33,357 nt of DNA. Source: Myxococcus llanfairpwllgwyngyllgogerychwyrndrobwllllantysiliogogogochensis. GTDB taxonomy: Bacteria > Myxococcota > Myxococcia > Myxococcales > Myxococcaceae. Below, piece after piece: positions 25,706 through 33,357 of this stretch (its first letter is position 1; each line of letters begins with the position of its first letter). The stretch lies in NCBI RefSeq assembly GCF_006636215.1, contig NZ_VIFM01000115.1, forward strand, positions 1-33,357, given 5' to 3'. The position numbers and the translations under genes are program-made. Below the pieces are notes generated by a model. The model searched no databases. It had not been told where the DNA came from and saw only the letters and a program-made list of their open reading frames with translations.

Positions 25706-26210
25706 CTGAGTCTCCGGTGTCATTCGAGGTGTCGATTCCCAGCCGCTCTCCGGCCCGGGCGCGCAGCCCTCGCCGGTCCAGGGCCTGGTCCAGTCCATCC
25801 AGTTGCGCCATCAGCGAGGGAGCGCCTTCGCGCAGCAGTTCGTCCGCCCCCTGGGCGATGGCGGCCCACAGCGGCGCGAGGCGCGTGGCCGTCCGCTGCC
25901 CCTTCGCACTGAGCAGCAGTCGCTGACGACGGCCATCCTCCGGGTCCGGCTTGCAGAGGATGAGTCCCTCCCGCTCCAGCGCGGTGCGCACCTGGCTGAC
26001 CGCCGCATGGGTAATCCCGAGCCGCGCGGCCAGCTCGCCCACCGTCAGCGGACCGGAATCCCTCAAGGTCGTGAAGACCGCGTACCAGCGGGGCTCGAAC
26101 CGCTCGCCCGCAGCGCGGTAGAGGGCGAGCACGTCCCGGTCCATCCGCTCCACGAGGCGCCGCAGGCGCGTCCCGAAAGCCAGGGTGCCCTGCTTCCTGA
26201 GGGAGTCCAT
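25692..26210 (-). CDS. MarR-family transcriptional regulator
   Basis: The 172-residue protein has a MarR winged helix: RWYAVFTTLRDSGPLTVGELAARLGITHAAVSQVRTALEREGLI, then the wing PDPEDGRRQRLLLSAKG. Long flanking helices serve dimerisation. It is probably a ligand-responsive repressor. The start at 26210 lies next to a perfect 24-bp dyad, so autoregulation is likely. Its last 14 bases overlap the S41 peptidase start, making an operon. Targets beyond its own operon are unknown. Confidence 0.92.
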   Translation of the reverse strand: MDSLRKQGTLAFGTRLRRLVERMDRDVLALYRAAGERFEPRWYAVFTTLRDSGPLTVGELAARLGITHAAVSQVRTALEREGLILCKPDPEDGRRQRLLLSAKGQRTATRLAPLWAAIAQGADELLREGAPSLMAQLDGLDQALDRRGLRARAGERLGIDTSNDTGDSDEDV

Positions 26211-26211
26211 G

Positions 26212-26235
26212 AACTCCGTTATCGCTTACGGAGTT
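26212..26235 (-). promoter_or_regulatory. MarR-type operator overlapping the marR ribosome binding site
   Basis: AACTCCGT (26212-26219) and ACGGAGTT (26228-26235) are perfect 8-bp arms with an 8-bp spacer, a 24-bp dyad ending one base from the marR start codon. The CGGAG used as ribosome binding site is part of one arm. The length and place fit a MarR operator. Confidence 0.65.
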
Positions 26236-26274
26236 TCGCGAAGCAAGGAGGTCGCGTGGGGCGGGCGCTGAAAT

Positions 26275-26317
26275 ACGAGACGGGAGCGCGCCCACCATGG
26301 ACACGCCCCCGTCTCGT
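26275..26317 (-). terminator. Terminator-like hairpin after glutamate decarboxylase
   Basis: ACGAGACGGG (26275-26284) and CCCGTCTCGT (26308-26317) are perfect 10-bp arms. On the minus strand the stem is followed by ATTTC. It begins 15 bp past the gad stop and separates it from marR. The 23-nt loop is long but GC-rich enough to fold further. Confidence 0.6.
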
Positions 26318-26331
26318 GAAGCAACAGCCAC

Positions 26332-27723
26332 TCAGTGGTGGTAGCCGGACGCCTCTTCCCGAGTCATTGGCGCGCTCACCGGGTGGCGCTTGAAGTGCTC
26401 GATGCACGCGAGGAGGTCCGTCACCAGCAGCGTGGCCAGATCCCGGCTGACGCCGTGGCGCACCAGCACGCGCTGCACCACCAGGTCCTGGAGGTTGGCG
26501 GGCATGGGGTACGCGGGCACCAGCCAGCCACGCTCACGCAGCCGGTCCGCCAGGTCGTAGAGGGTGAAGCCCGGATTCACCCCGTCCTTCATCTTCCAGC
26601 ACACACCGGGCACGCCGCCCCGGCCGTCGTAGACGATGTCGAACAGGCCAATCTGCTCGATGGCCTTCGCGATGACATTCGCCGTGTCCGAACACGCCTG
26701 CTGCAGTCGCCGGTAGCCCTCCTTCCCCAGCCGGAGGAAGTTGTAATACTGGATGACAATCTGCCCGCCCGGCCGCGAGAAGTTCAGCGCGAAGGTCGGC
26801 ATGTCGCCGCCCAGGTAGTCCACGCGGAAGATGAGCTCCTCGGGGAGGTCCTCCTTGTCGCGCCACACCACCCAGCCGCAACCCAGCGGCGTGAGGCCGA
26901 ACTTGTGGCCGGAGGCGTTGATGGACTTCACGCGCGGCAGCTTGAAATCCCAGACGACGTCCTGGTGGATGAAGGGCGCGAGGAAGCCGCCGCTGGCCGC
27001 GTCCACGTGGATGGGGATGTCCAGCCCGGTGCGCTTCTGGAGCCCATCCAGCGCGGCGGCGATCTCCTGCACCGGCTCATAGATGAGGTTGAAGGTGATG
27101 CCCAGCGTGGGCACGACGCCGATGGTGTTCTCGTCGCACAGCTTGAGCACCTCATCGGGCGTCATCACCATGCGGCCCTCGGCCAGCGGCACCTGGCGCA
27201 GCTCCACGTCGAAGTAGCGCGCGAACTTGTGCCAGCAAATCTGCACCGGCCCGCAGATGAGGTTGGGCTTGTCGGTGGGCTTGCCCGCCGCCTCGCGCCG
27301 CTTGCGCCAGCGCCACTTGAGCGCGAGGCCTCCCAGCATCGCCGCCTCGCTGGAGCCGGTGGTGGAGCAGCCCATGGTGTTGGCCGCGTGCGGCGCGTGC
27401 CACAGGTCGGCGAGCATGTTCACGCAGCGCGTCTCGATTTCGGCGGTCTGCGGGTACTCGTCCTTATCAATCATGTTCTTGTCGAGGCACTCGTCCATCA
27501 GCTTGTGCACCTGGGGCTCGGACCAGGTCTGGCAGAACGTGGCCAGGTTCTGCCGGGAGTTGCCATCCAGCAGCAGCTCGTCGTGCACGACGGCGTAGGC
27601 ATGCTCGGCGCTGTGCTCCTCGTCGGGGATGCGATACTTCGGCATCGGGACGGACAGGTCCGGCGAGGCGTAGACGTCATCGTTGATGCGGTCCCGGACT
27701 TCATCTTTTCCATGCAGGGGCAT
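26332..27723 (-). CDS. gadB: Glutamate decarboxylase (PLP-dependent)
   Basis: The 463-residue enzyme follows GadA/GadB along its whole length: MPLHGKDEVRDRINDDVYASPDLSVPMPKY at the N-terminus (in part), GCSTTGSSEAAMLGGLALKWRWR, HVDAASGGFLAPF, and the PLP lysine in SINASGHKFGL (about residue 273). The C-terminus SGYHH resembles the autoinhibitory histidine tail of E. coli GadB (ending KHT). It converts glutamate to GABA, consuming a proton, and is known for acid resistance. No GadC-type glutamate/GABA antiporter lies in the window, so the role may be metabolic. The start at 27723 follows GAGGAGAACAC. It is divergent from the GyrB-like gene and isolated by a terminator. Confidence 0.95.
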   Translation of the reverse strand: MPLHGKDEVRDRINDDVYASPDLSVPMPKYRIPDEEHSAEHAYAVVHDELLLDGNSRQNLATFCQTWSEPQVHKLMDECLDKNMIDKDEYPQTAEIETRCVNMLADLWHAPHAANTMGCSTTGSSEAAMLGGLALKWRWRKRREAAGKPTDKPNLICGPVQICWHKFARYFDVELRQVPLAEGRMVMTPDEVLKLCDENTIGVVPTLGITFNLIYEPVQEIAAALDGLQKRTGLDIPIHVDAASGGFLAPFIHQDVVWDFKLPRVKSINASGHKFGLTPLGCGWVVWRDKEDLPEELIFRVDYLGGDMPTFALNFSRPGGQIVIQYYNFLRLGKEGYRRLQQACSDTANVIAKAIEQIGLFDIVYDGRGGVPGVCWKMKDGVNPGFTLYDLADRLRERGWLVPAYPMPANLQDLVVQRVLVRHGVSRDLATLLVTDLLACIEHFKRHPVSAPMTREEASGYHH

Positions 27724-27905
27724 GTGTTCTCCTCGCGTCGGTCCACCGTGAAGGCATCACTCGGACGTGAGATGGAGGCACCCGCCCGGAAGGGCGTCGT
27801 CTCCAGGAGAGGGGCAGGCCGACGGGCAGACGCCCGCTCCACCTGGAGGATGCGGCTTGTCAGGCGCGTCGCGAGCGGGGAGGCCCTTTTTGATAGGGTT
27901 GGGAC

Positions 27906-29051
27906 ATGTTCGAGACAGGGGAGGAAATGCGCGGGCTCATGCGCCGTCGCCCTGGCCTGTATCTCGGGGGCGCCGACGGATTTGCCCTCCACTCACTCGC
28001 CGAGGTGGTGCTCCGGTCGGGCGCCGTGGCCGCCAGGGAGCGAGGGACACGCGAGGTATCCCTGCGCATGGGGGCGGACGGCTCCTGCACGGCCGTCTTC
28101 GACGGCTGGAGTTGCCCGGCGGGAGTGGAGGCCATGCCGGAGGAGGTCGAGGGCTGGCTCTCCCTCACGAGCTACGACCCGAGGGGCACCAGGCCCGAAG
28201 GTGTCGCACGGGGACTGGTGCTTCCGACGTGCTACGACGACCTCGCGATGGTCAGCGTCTTCTCCTCGTCGCTCGACGTCCGCGTGTGGGGACAGGGACG
28301 GGCCTGGGGACAGCGCTTCCGTGAAGGGATTCCCCAGGGAGGCATGCGGCCCGAGGTGCTCGACGTGCCCGCTTCCGACTCGGGTTTGCGCCTCGTCTTC
28401 ACTCCGGACGCGTCCCTCTTCGCGGAGCCCCCGCGCGAGGTCTCCGAGGAGGTGATTCGGAGGATGCGGGAGCTGGCGGCGCTCGTCCCGGGAGTCCTCT
28501 GGCGGTTCCACGACGCGCGATCGGGACGCGAGGAGCGGATCCTCCGCGAGCAGGGGCTCGCGGACCTGTGTCGCGAATCCACGGCGTCCTCGGGGCCGCT
28601 CCACGAGCCCTGGAGCTTCGAGGGCTTGTCGGGCACGACGCTGTTCCGACTCGCGATGCAGTGGTGTGAACGCCCCGGTGAGGGCTCCGCCTGTTGGGGC
28701 AACCTCCAGCGGTGCTCGCATCGCGACATTCCCCGTGAGGGGCTGAGGCGGGGCCTGCATGAGGCCGTGAGCGCCAGGAGGGCGGCCCTCGGCTATCGAC
28801 AGGTGAAGCTCCCGTTCAGCAAGTCCGCGCTGGCGACGGGACTCACGGCGGTGATGGAGCTCGTCGTCCCCGTGCCCATCTGGCACCGGCACACGCACGA
28901 CAGGTTGGAGACCCCCGAGGTCGAGAGCGCCGTGGCCGGGCTCGTCGCGAAATGGGTGGAGGAGGCGCTCGCGCGAAGTCCGGAGCTGGAGGCGCGGCTG
29001 CTGCCGCTGGCGGCCGTGCGCGCGCCCTCGATGCGCGCGTCACGACGATGA
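27906..29051 (+). CDS. Degenerate GyrB/ParE-like protein: GHKL and transducer domains only
   Basis: The 381 residues match the layout of the 43-kDa N-terminal half of GyrB/ParE. In order: MRRRPGLYLGGADGFALHSLAEVV (cf. RKRPGMYIG…GLHHLVxEVVDN), VFDGWSCP (cf. DDGRGIP), GLRLVFTPDASLF…RRMRELAALVPG, EPWSFEGLSGTTLFRLAMQW, and ATGLTAVMELVVPVPIW. The TOPRIM and C-terminal halves are absent. By my alignment, E33 matches the catalytic Glu. However, the Mg-binding Asn is R37, the GLHGVG loop is not recognisable, and the transducer QTK lysine is H331. ATP turnover is therefore unlikely. It could be a gyrase-interacting regulator, inhibitor or scaffold. The start at 27906 is a reasonable ATG, and the family alignment begins at residue ~8. 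It is divergent from gadB (182 bp). Confidence 0.75.
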   Translation: MFETGEEMRGLMRRRPGLYLGGADGFALHSLAEVVLRSGAVAARERGTREVSLRMGADGSCTAVFDGWSCPAGVEAMPEEVEGWLSLTSYDPRGTRPEGVARGLVLPTCYDDLAMVSVFSSSLDVRVWGQGRAWGQRFREGIPQGGMRPEVLDVPASDSGLRLVFTPDASLFAEPPREVSEEVIRRMRELAALVPGVLWRFHDARSGREERILREQGLADLCRESTASSGPLHEPWSFEGLSGTTLFRLAMQWCERPGEGSACWGNLQRCSHRDIPREGLRRGLHEAVSARRAALGYRQVKLPFSKSALATGLTAVMELVVPVPIWHRHTHDRLETPEVESAVAGLVAKWVEEALARSPELEARLLPLAAVRAPSMRASRR

Positions 29052-29115
29052 CGCACCCGGCCTGACTTCCCCATCGAGTCGACAAGGGCAACTCCAGCGA
29101 CTCCCAGGTGCTCTC

Positions 29116-29493
29116 TCAGCGAGTCTCGCCCTGGAACGCCTTCACGAGGGCGTTGATACGCCGTCCGCTCGGGTCCTCCTTTCGCGGGTCAGCGATGACA
29201 AGCACCATCTTGCCGGAGACCATCGCGGCTCCGGCGGCATTGCCAACGAGCGTCCAGCCGGCCTCCTCGGCCTGCCGTGCCTTCTCGGTGCTTTCGAACA
29301 CACACACCGTGGCGTCCAGGCCACTGACCTTTCCAGCCCGGCACTTGCCCCCCGGAAGCTTCTCGCCCACGTCGGTGAACGCCGAAGGCGACTCTCCCGC
29401 CGCCCTCCACGCATCAAGCACATCATCCACCCCGCTGGAGCACCCCGCCACCAACAGCAGCATCAACGCCAGAGCCACTCTCGGCACGCTCAA
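29116..29493 (-). CDS. Small lipoprotein of unknown function
   Basis: The 125-residue protein has a lipobox LVAGC (C18) after a hydrophobic stretch (ALALMLLLVAG). The mature part is short, with two further cysteines (KCRAGK, VCVFES) that could form a disulfide, and ends DPRKEDPSGRRINALVKAFQGETR in outline. I do not recognise the family. The start is a TTG at 29493 that shares bases with the TGA stop of the upstream gene (TTGA), suggesting coupling; a GTG two codons later is an alternative. Confidence 0.75.
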   Translation of the reverse strand: MSVPRVALALMLLLVAGCSSGVDDVLDAWRAAGESPSAFTDVGEKLPGGKCRAGKVSGLDATVCVFESTEKARQAEEAGWTLVGNAAGAAMVSGKMVLVIADPRKEDPSGRRINALVKAFQGETR

Positions 29494-30242
29494 TCCCGTC
29501 CCTTGTACTTCTTGTGTTTGTGTTTCTTGTGCTTCTTGTGCTTCTTGTGCTCGTGGTGGTCGCAGTGGTCATGATGCACATGCACGCGCTCCTCCCGGAC
29601 GACGCGCCCCTCCCACTCAGGTGGCGGAGGCGGCGGAGGCGGCCCTCCCACCCGAATCTCGACGCTGGGCACCGGAATGTTCAGGCCCACCTGGATGACG
29701 GGGCCGCGGTACTCGGGCGGAGGGCCCACGGTGATGACCGGACGCGGAGCGCTCCAGGAGCGATACACCGTATTGACGCGCACCAGACTCGGGCTCCCTT
29801 GCTTGTACTCCTGGGGATACTCGCCCGCGTAGTAGCTGACGTCCTCCTTCTCCACGAACTCGTGGCGCGGCGGAGGCTCGTAGGAATGATAGTGCGGCCC
29901 ATCGTGGTAGCAGTACTCCACCACGTCCCTGTCGACGGAGATGTTGACGAGGACGTTGAGCACCACGGGATGGTGCCCGTAATAGGCATGCCGCGGCCCC
30001 TCGTAGCCAAAGGGCGTCGGGTCTCCAATGAAGACATAGACGTTTTCACGCGTACGATAGAGCGTGTCGGCGTGCAGCGGGGCGGCGGTGTGCACATGCA
30101 CCATCTCCATGTGGCACAGCCCATCCGCCGGTTGCCCGGTGCGGGGGTGCATGCCCGCGTACCTCCACTGCTTCGCCTCGACCACACCGGCGGAAGCGAG
30201 CAGGAGCATCGCGAGCAGGCCGGCCAGATTCATCCGTGACAT
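29490..30242 (-). CDS. Exported His/Lys-rich protein with polyproline and H-K tail
   Basis: The 250-residue protein has a signal peptide (about 1-23, ending GVVEA). The middle part (approx. 25-205) is Tyr/His-rich, with segments such as VEYCYHDGPHYHSYEPPPRHEF, a tyrosine-rich DVSYYAGEYPQEY, and beta-like VNTVYRSWSAPRPVITVGPPPEYRGP. A run of eight prolines follows (approx. 203-210). The C-terminal ~40 residues are HVHHDHCDHHEHKKHKKHKK-like, dense in His and Lys. That composition could bind divalent metals or polyanions such as DNA or polysaccharide; this is inference. The tail is encoded by near-repeats of CTTCTTGTG. The gene is followed directly by a small lipoprotein gene. Family unknown. 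Confidence 0.78.
   Translation of the reverse strand: MSRMNLAGLLAMLLLASAGVVEAKQWRYAGMHPRTGQPADGLCHMEMVHVHTAAPLHADTLYRTRENVYVFIGDPTPFGYEGPRHAYYGHHPVVLNVLVNISVDRDVVEYCYHDGPHYHSYEPPPRHEFVEKEDVSYYAGEYPQEYKQGSPSLVRVNTVYRSWSAPRPVITVGPPPEYRGPVIQVGLNIPVPSVEIRVGGPPPPPPPPEWEGRVVREERVHVHHDHCDHHEHKKHKKHKKHKHKKYKGRD
29511..29560 (-). repeat. Short coding repeats (CTTCTTGTG-type) for the Lys/His tail
   Basis: The 3' end of the His/Lys-rich gene consists of tandem near-copies of a 9-bp unit, CTTCTTGTG on the + strand (AAG/CAC codons on the minus strand). Such arrays can slip and change tail length between strains. Confidence 0.6.
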
Positions 30243-30444
30243 GGTGGGGTTCTCCCTCGGAGCCGCATTCTATACCGGACCCTTTTCCCGAGAGGTCGAG
30301 CACACTCACATCCGAAGCCCGCACCTGCAGTCCCTGCTCGCGTGCTCCACGAGCAACCCCAGTACCGCGGACACGAAACATTTCCGCACCATGACACTCC
30401 GCTCCAGGATGCACGCGGCCGAGTAACCTTTCCCTCCGCCTCCG

Positions 30445-31120
30445 ATGCTCCTCCCCTCGCCCCGCTCTCTGCGCCGTTGGCTCCTCTCACTGGCGGGCCT
30501 GCTGACTGCCATCGGAGTGGGAGTAGAGGTCGCCTACTCCGCGCTCGGCGCGCGGAAGCTGGAGCCCCTCGTCGCATTTCTCTCCCTGAGCTACGAGCGG
30601 AACCTGCCCACCTGGTACGCCTCGGCATTGTTGCTGAGCTGCGCGCTCGTGCTCGCGGGCATCGCCCGCGTGGCGGGACGCCCCCGGGAGCAAGGATGGA
30701 TTCACTGGTGGGCCCTGGCGCTTGCGTTCGCGTACATCTCCCTGGACGAGAGCGTGGGTCTCCATGAGCACCTCGGAAGCCTGCTCTCCCTGAGTGGAGT
30801 GCTGTTCTTCACCTGGGTGGTGCCCGCGGCAATCCTCGTGGTGCTCGGCGGACTTGCCTTCCTGCCCTTCCTCGCGCGGCTCGCGCCGCGACGGCGCGGA
30901 CAGTTCATCCTGGCGGGTGTGCTGTACGTGGGTGGCGCGCTGCTCATGGAGCTGCCGCTGGGGTGGTGGACGGAGCAACACGGCAACGACAACCTCGTGT
31001 ATGCGCTCATCGACCACGTGGAGGAGGCACTCGAGCTGGTCGGGGCCAGCCTGTTCCTCGCGGCGCTCGTGGAGGAGCTCAGCGAGCGCGTGGAGTTCGC
31101 GGTGCGAAAGGAGGCGGCCC

Positions 31121-31149
<29 letters not shown>
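30445..31149 (+). CDS. Polytopic membrane protein of unknown function
   Basis: The 234-residue protein has about six hydrophobic segments (approx. residues 10-30, 55-75, 85-105, 110-140, 150-170, 195-215). Polar residues in or near the helices stand out: SLDESVGLHEHLG in one segment and ALIDHVEEALELVG in another. The DE…HE and DH…EE…E residues could line a membrane-embedded metal or proton site; this is inference. The C-terminus overlaps the next gene by 29 bp, and the AAAGGAGG before the next start lies inside this gene, so the two are translationally coupled. The family is not recognised. Confidence 0.78.
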
Positions 31150-32203
<1,054 letters not shown>

Positions 32204-32516
32204 GCACCTCGCTCCACCGGGCTGGCGCTGGTGGAGGAGCTTCCCACGGGCACGGTGACGCTGGACTTCGACCCGGGCACGTTCTCGTTCCAGGTGGCGC
32301 GGGAGAAACGGCGGCACCCACCGGATGCGGGGCGTCAAGGCCAACGGTCAACACTGGCGTTCCTTGAGGCGGTGGACTGTCCTCTCCCTGGGACTTGCCT
32401 CCACGCGCACGGGCCGCCACCTCCAAGCGGAAGCGGTCCACCACCAACCAGCCCCAGATGCACCGGACTCCAGATGCACCGGGCTCGCCAGGTCGCGACT
32501 GTCGCCGCTCTTCTCT
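32204..32516. other. Intergenic region with a possible gene remnant and short repeats
   Basis: Right after the stop at 32203, in the same frame, the sequence reads as GLALVEELPTGTVTLDFDPG (in part) up to about 32310, which is more protein-like than its surroundings; no intact gene follows. CCAGATGCACCGG occurs twice (32454-32466, 32470-32482). The rest shows nothing I can name. Confidence 0.3.
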
Positions 32517-32526
32517 TCAGAAGAGC
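32507..32526 (-). terminator. Hairpin over the stop of the GDPD-like gene
   Basis: GCTCTTC (32507-32513) and GAAGAGC (32520-32526) form a 7-bp stem with a 6-nt loop. The loop includes the TGA stop of the minus-strand gene. It may act as a terminator or protect the 3' end. Confidence 0.4.
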
Positions 32527-33357
32527 CTGTCCCATCGCGTCCGGGCCCAGTTCTTCCCCGCGTCGAGGCCGTCGCGCACGCCGTCCGCCCTCGAGAGTGA
32601 GCCCCAATTGTAGTTGGAGCCGATGTCGACCATCCCGTCGACACCTCGGGCCCGCATCTCCGCGGCGACCTTCGTCGGGTCCTCGGCGTTTCCCCAGACC
32701 GAGACAGTCCCCGCGGTCTTGAAGACCTCGATGGCCTCGTCACTCAGCGCATCATGGTGCACCACGAAGGTGGTGGGGCCTCCGCCCGCCCTTCTTGCCT
32801 CGTCGACCATCTGCCGGGCATCGGCTGCCCTCACCGTTCCATCGCCGGGCGGCGGATTGATGGCGAGGATGGCATTGGGAAAGCGCGTGCGAATCTCATC
32901 TCCCCAGGTCTTCACGTCGCCGAAGCCCAGGTTGAGCATCAGTCGCTCCTGGGGAACACCCACGCGCTCAATCTCGTCGAGCACGGCACCCATGTGCTCG
33001 CCTTCCTTGATGTCGAGCTTGAGCCCACGTCCCGACTCCTTCCCCATGCTCAGCCACTCATGGAGGGAGAGGTTGTCCCCGCTCTCGTGCGTCGTGTCGT
33101 GACGCATCTCCAGGGAGTCGTGGTTGAGCTCCTTCCGGACGTCGCCCTCGAACCAGTTGGCGTCACTCTGGAGCGCGGACTGGAACTCCTCCTTCGTGTT
33201 GGTGCGATGCGCGTTGCGCGCCTCTGAGAGTGGCCTGTCCCCGGACCAGGTGTTTCCCGGCGCGGAGGCCCGCTCGACGGTCCGTGCGCCGCGAGGCGCC
33301 TGGAAGCTGTCCACCTGGGAGTATCCGGTGGGCTCCCCCGCGGACTTTGTCTTGGGA
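32517..33357 (-). CDS. GDPD/FAM151-like TIM-barrel protein (5' end outside window)
   Basis: The visible 280 residues start beyond the right edge; the frame is open at 33357. An internal GTG at 33314 is not needed as start, because the upstream residues (KSAGEPTGYSQVDSFQ) look like the same disordered linker. After the linker, AHRTNTKEEFQSAL, WFEGDVRK and MRHDTTHESGDNLSLHEWL follow the pattern of glycerophosphodiester phosphodiesterases (HR…ExD…HD). GLKLDIKEGEH matches the next strand. The catalytic His, Glu, Asp and His appear present. The order also fits the FAM151/menorin-type (DUF2181) relatives. It may hydrolyse phosphodiesters; I cannot tell which branch it belongs to or see an export signal. 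Confidence 0.8.
   Translation of the reverse strand, partial: PKTKSAGEPTGYSQVDSFQAPRGARTVERASAPGNTWSGDRPLSEARNAHRTNTKEEFQSALQSDANWFEGDVRKELNHDSLEMRHDTTHESGDNLSLHEWLSMGKESGRGLKLDIKEGEHMGAVLDEIERVGVPQERLMLNLGFGDVKTWGDEIRTRFPNAILAINPPPGDGTVRAADARQMVDEARRAGGGPTTFVVHHDALSDEAIEVFKTAGTVSVWGNAEDPTKVAAEMRARGVDGMVDIGSNYNWGSLSRADGVRDGLDAGKNWARTRWDRLF

Noticed and set aside
26335..28455. 706-codon plus-strand frame across gadB
   Set aside because: Antisense of a complete glutamate decarboxylase and overlapping the GyrB-like gene in another frame.
29511..29560. T/G-rich tract as an intrinsic terminator
   Set aside because: It is the coding repeat for the Lys/His tail in a continuous reading frame.

Overview
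The window is high-GC DNA with strongly G/C-biased third codon positions. Its gene content points to a myxobacterium (Myxococcota, Myxococcus/Corallococcus type): a Ser/Thr kinase fused to a STAND-like NTPase, spore-coat-U proteins beside a chaperone-usher pair, many secreted hydrolases and lipoproteins, and proline/serine-rich N-terminal linkers. This assignment is inferred from family content, not from a database match. I see no rRNA, tRNA, CRISPR array, transposase or phage module. The window reads as ordinary accessory chromosome.

Layout. 1-1772 (-) is a kinase-NTPase that runs off the left edge. 1773-2399 has no convincing gene. 2400-4271 (+) is a secreted GH18 chitinase followed by a strong hairpin. 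4580-8683 (+) is a compact operon of spore coat U protein, periplasmic chaperone, outer-membrane usher and a second spore coat U protein. Next on the + strand come an AidB-type acyl-CoA dehydrogenase (8827-10503) and a PAS histidine kinase (ending 11926). A hairpin separates these from minus-strand genes: a propeller-like lipoprotein, an erythromycin-esterase-family protein, a BlaR1-like M56 peptidase and BlaI-like repressor pair, a second GH18 protein, a GH13 glucan-branching-type enzyme and a START/SRPBCC protein.

22876-24348 (+) is a DHA2-type MFS exporter. It converges on an overlapping minus-strand pair, a MarR regulator and an S41 peptidase (24365-26210), which is preceded by glutamate decarboxylase (26332-27723, -). 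Divergent from the decarboxylase, 27906-29051 (+) encodes a shortened, degenerate GyrB-like protein, which I consider the most unusual gene here. Then come a small lipoprotein and a His/Lys-rich exported protein (-), two translationally coupled membrane proteins (+), and a GDPD/FAM151-like TIM-barrel protein entering from the right edge (-).

Working units visible in the sequence: (i) the protein-U chaperone-usher operon, likely for spore or surface coat assembly; (ii) the blaI-blaR1-like pair with three ACGAC/GTCGT dyads upstream of blaI; (iii) the marR-S41 pair with a 24-bp dyad over the marR ribosome binding site; (iv) the two-gene membrane module at 30445-32203. Most other genes appear to be single transcription units.
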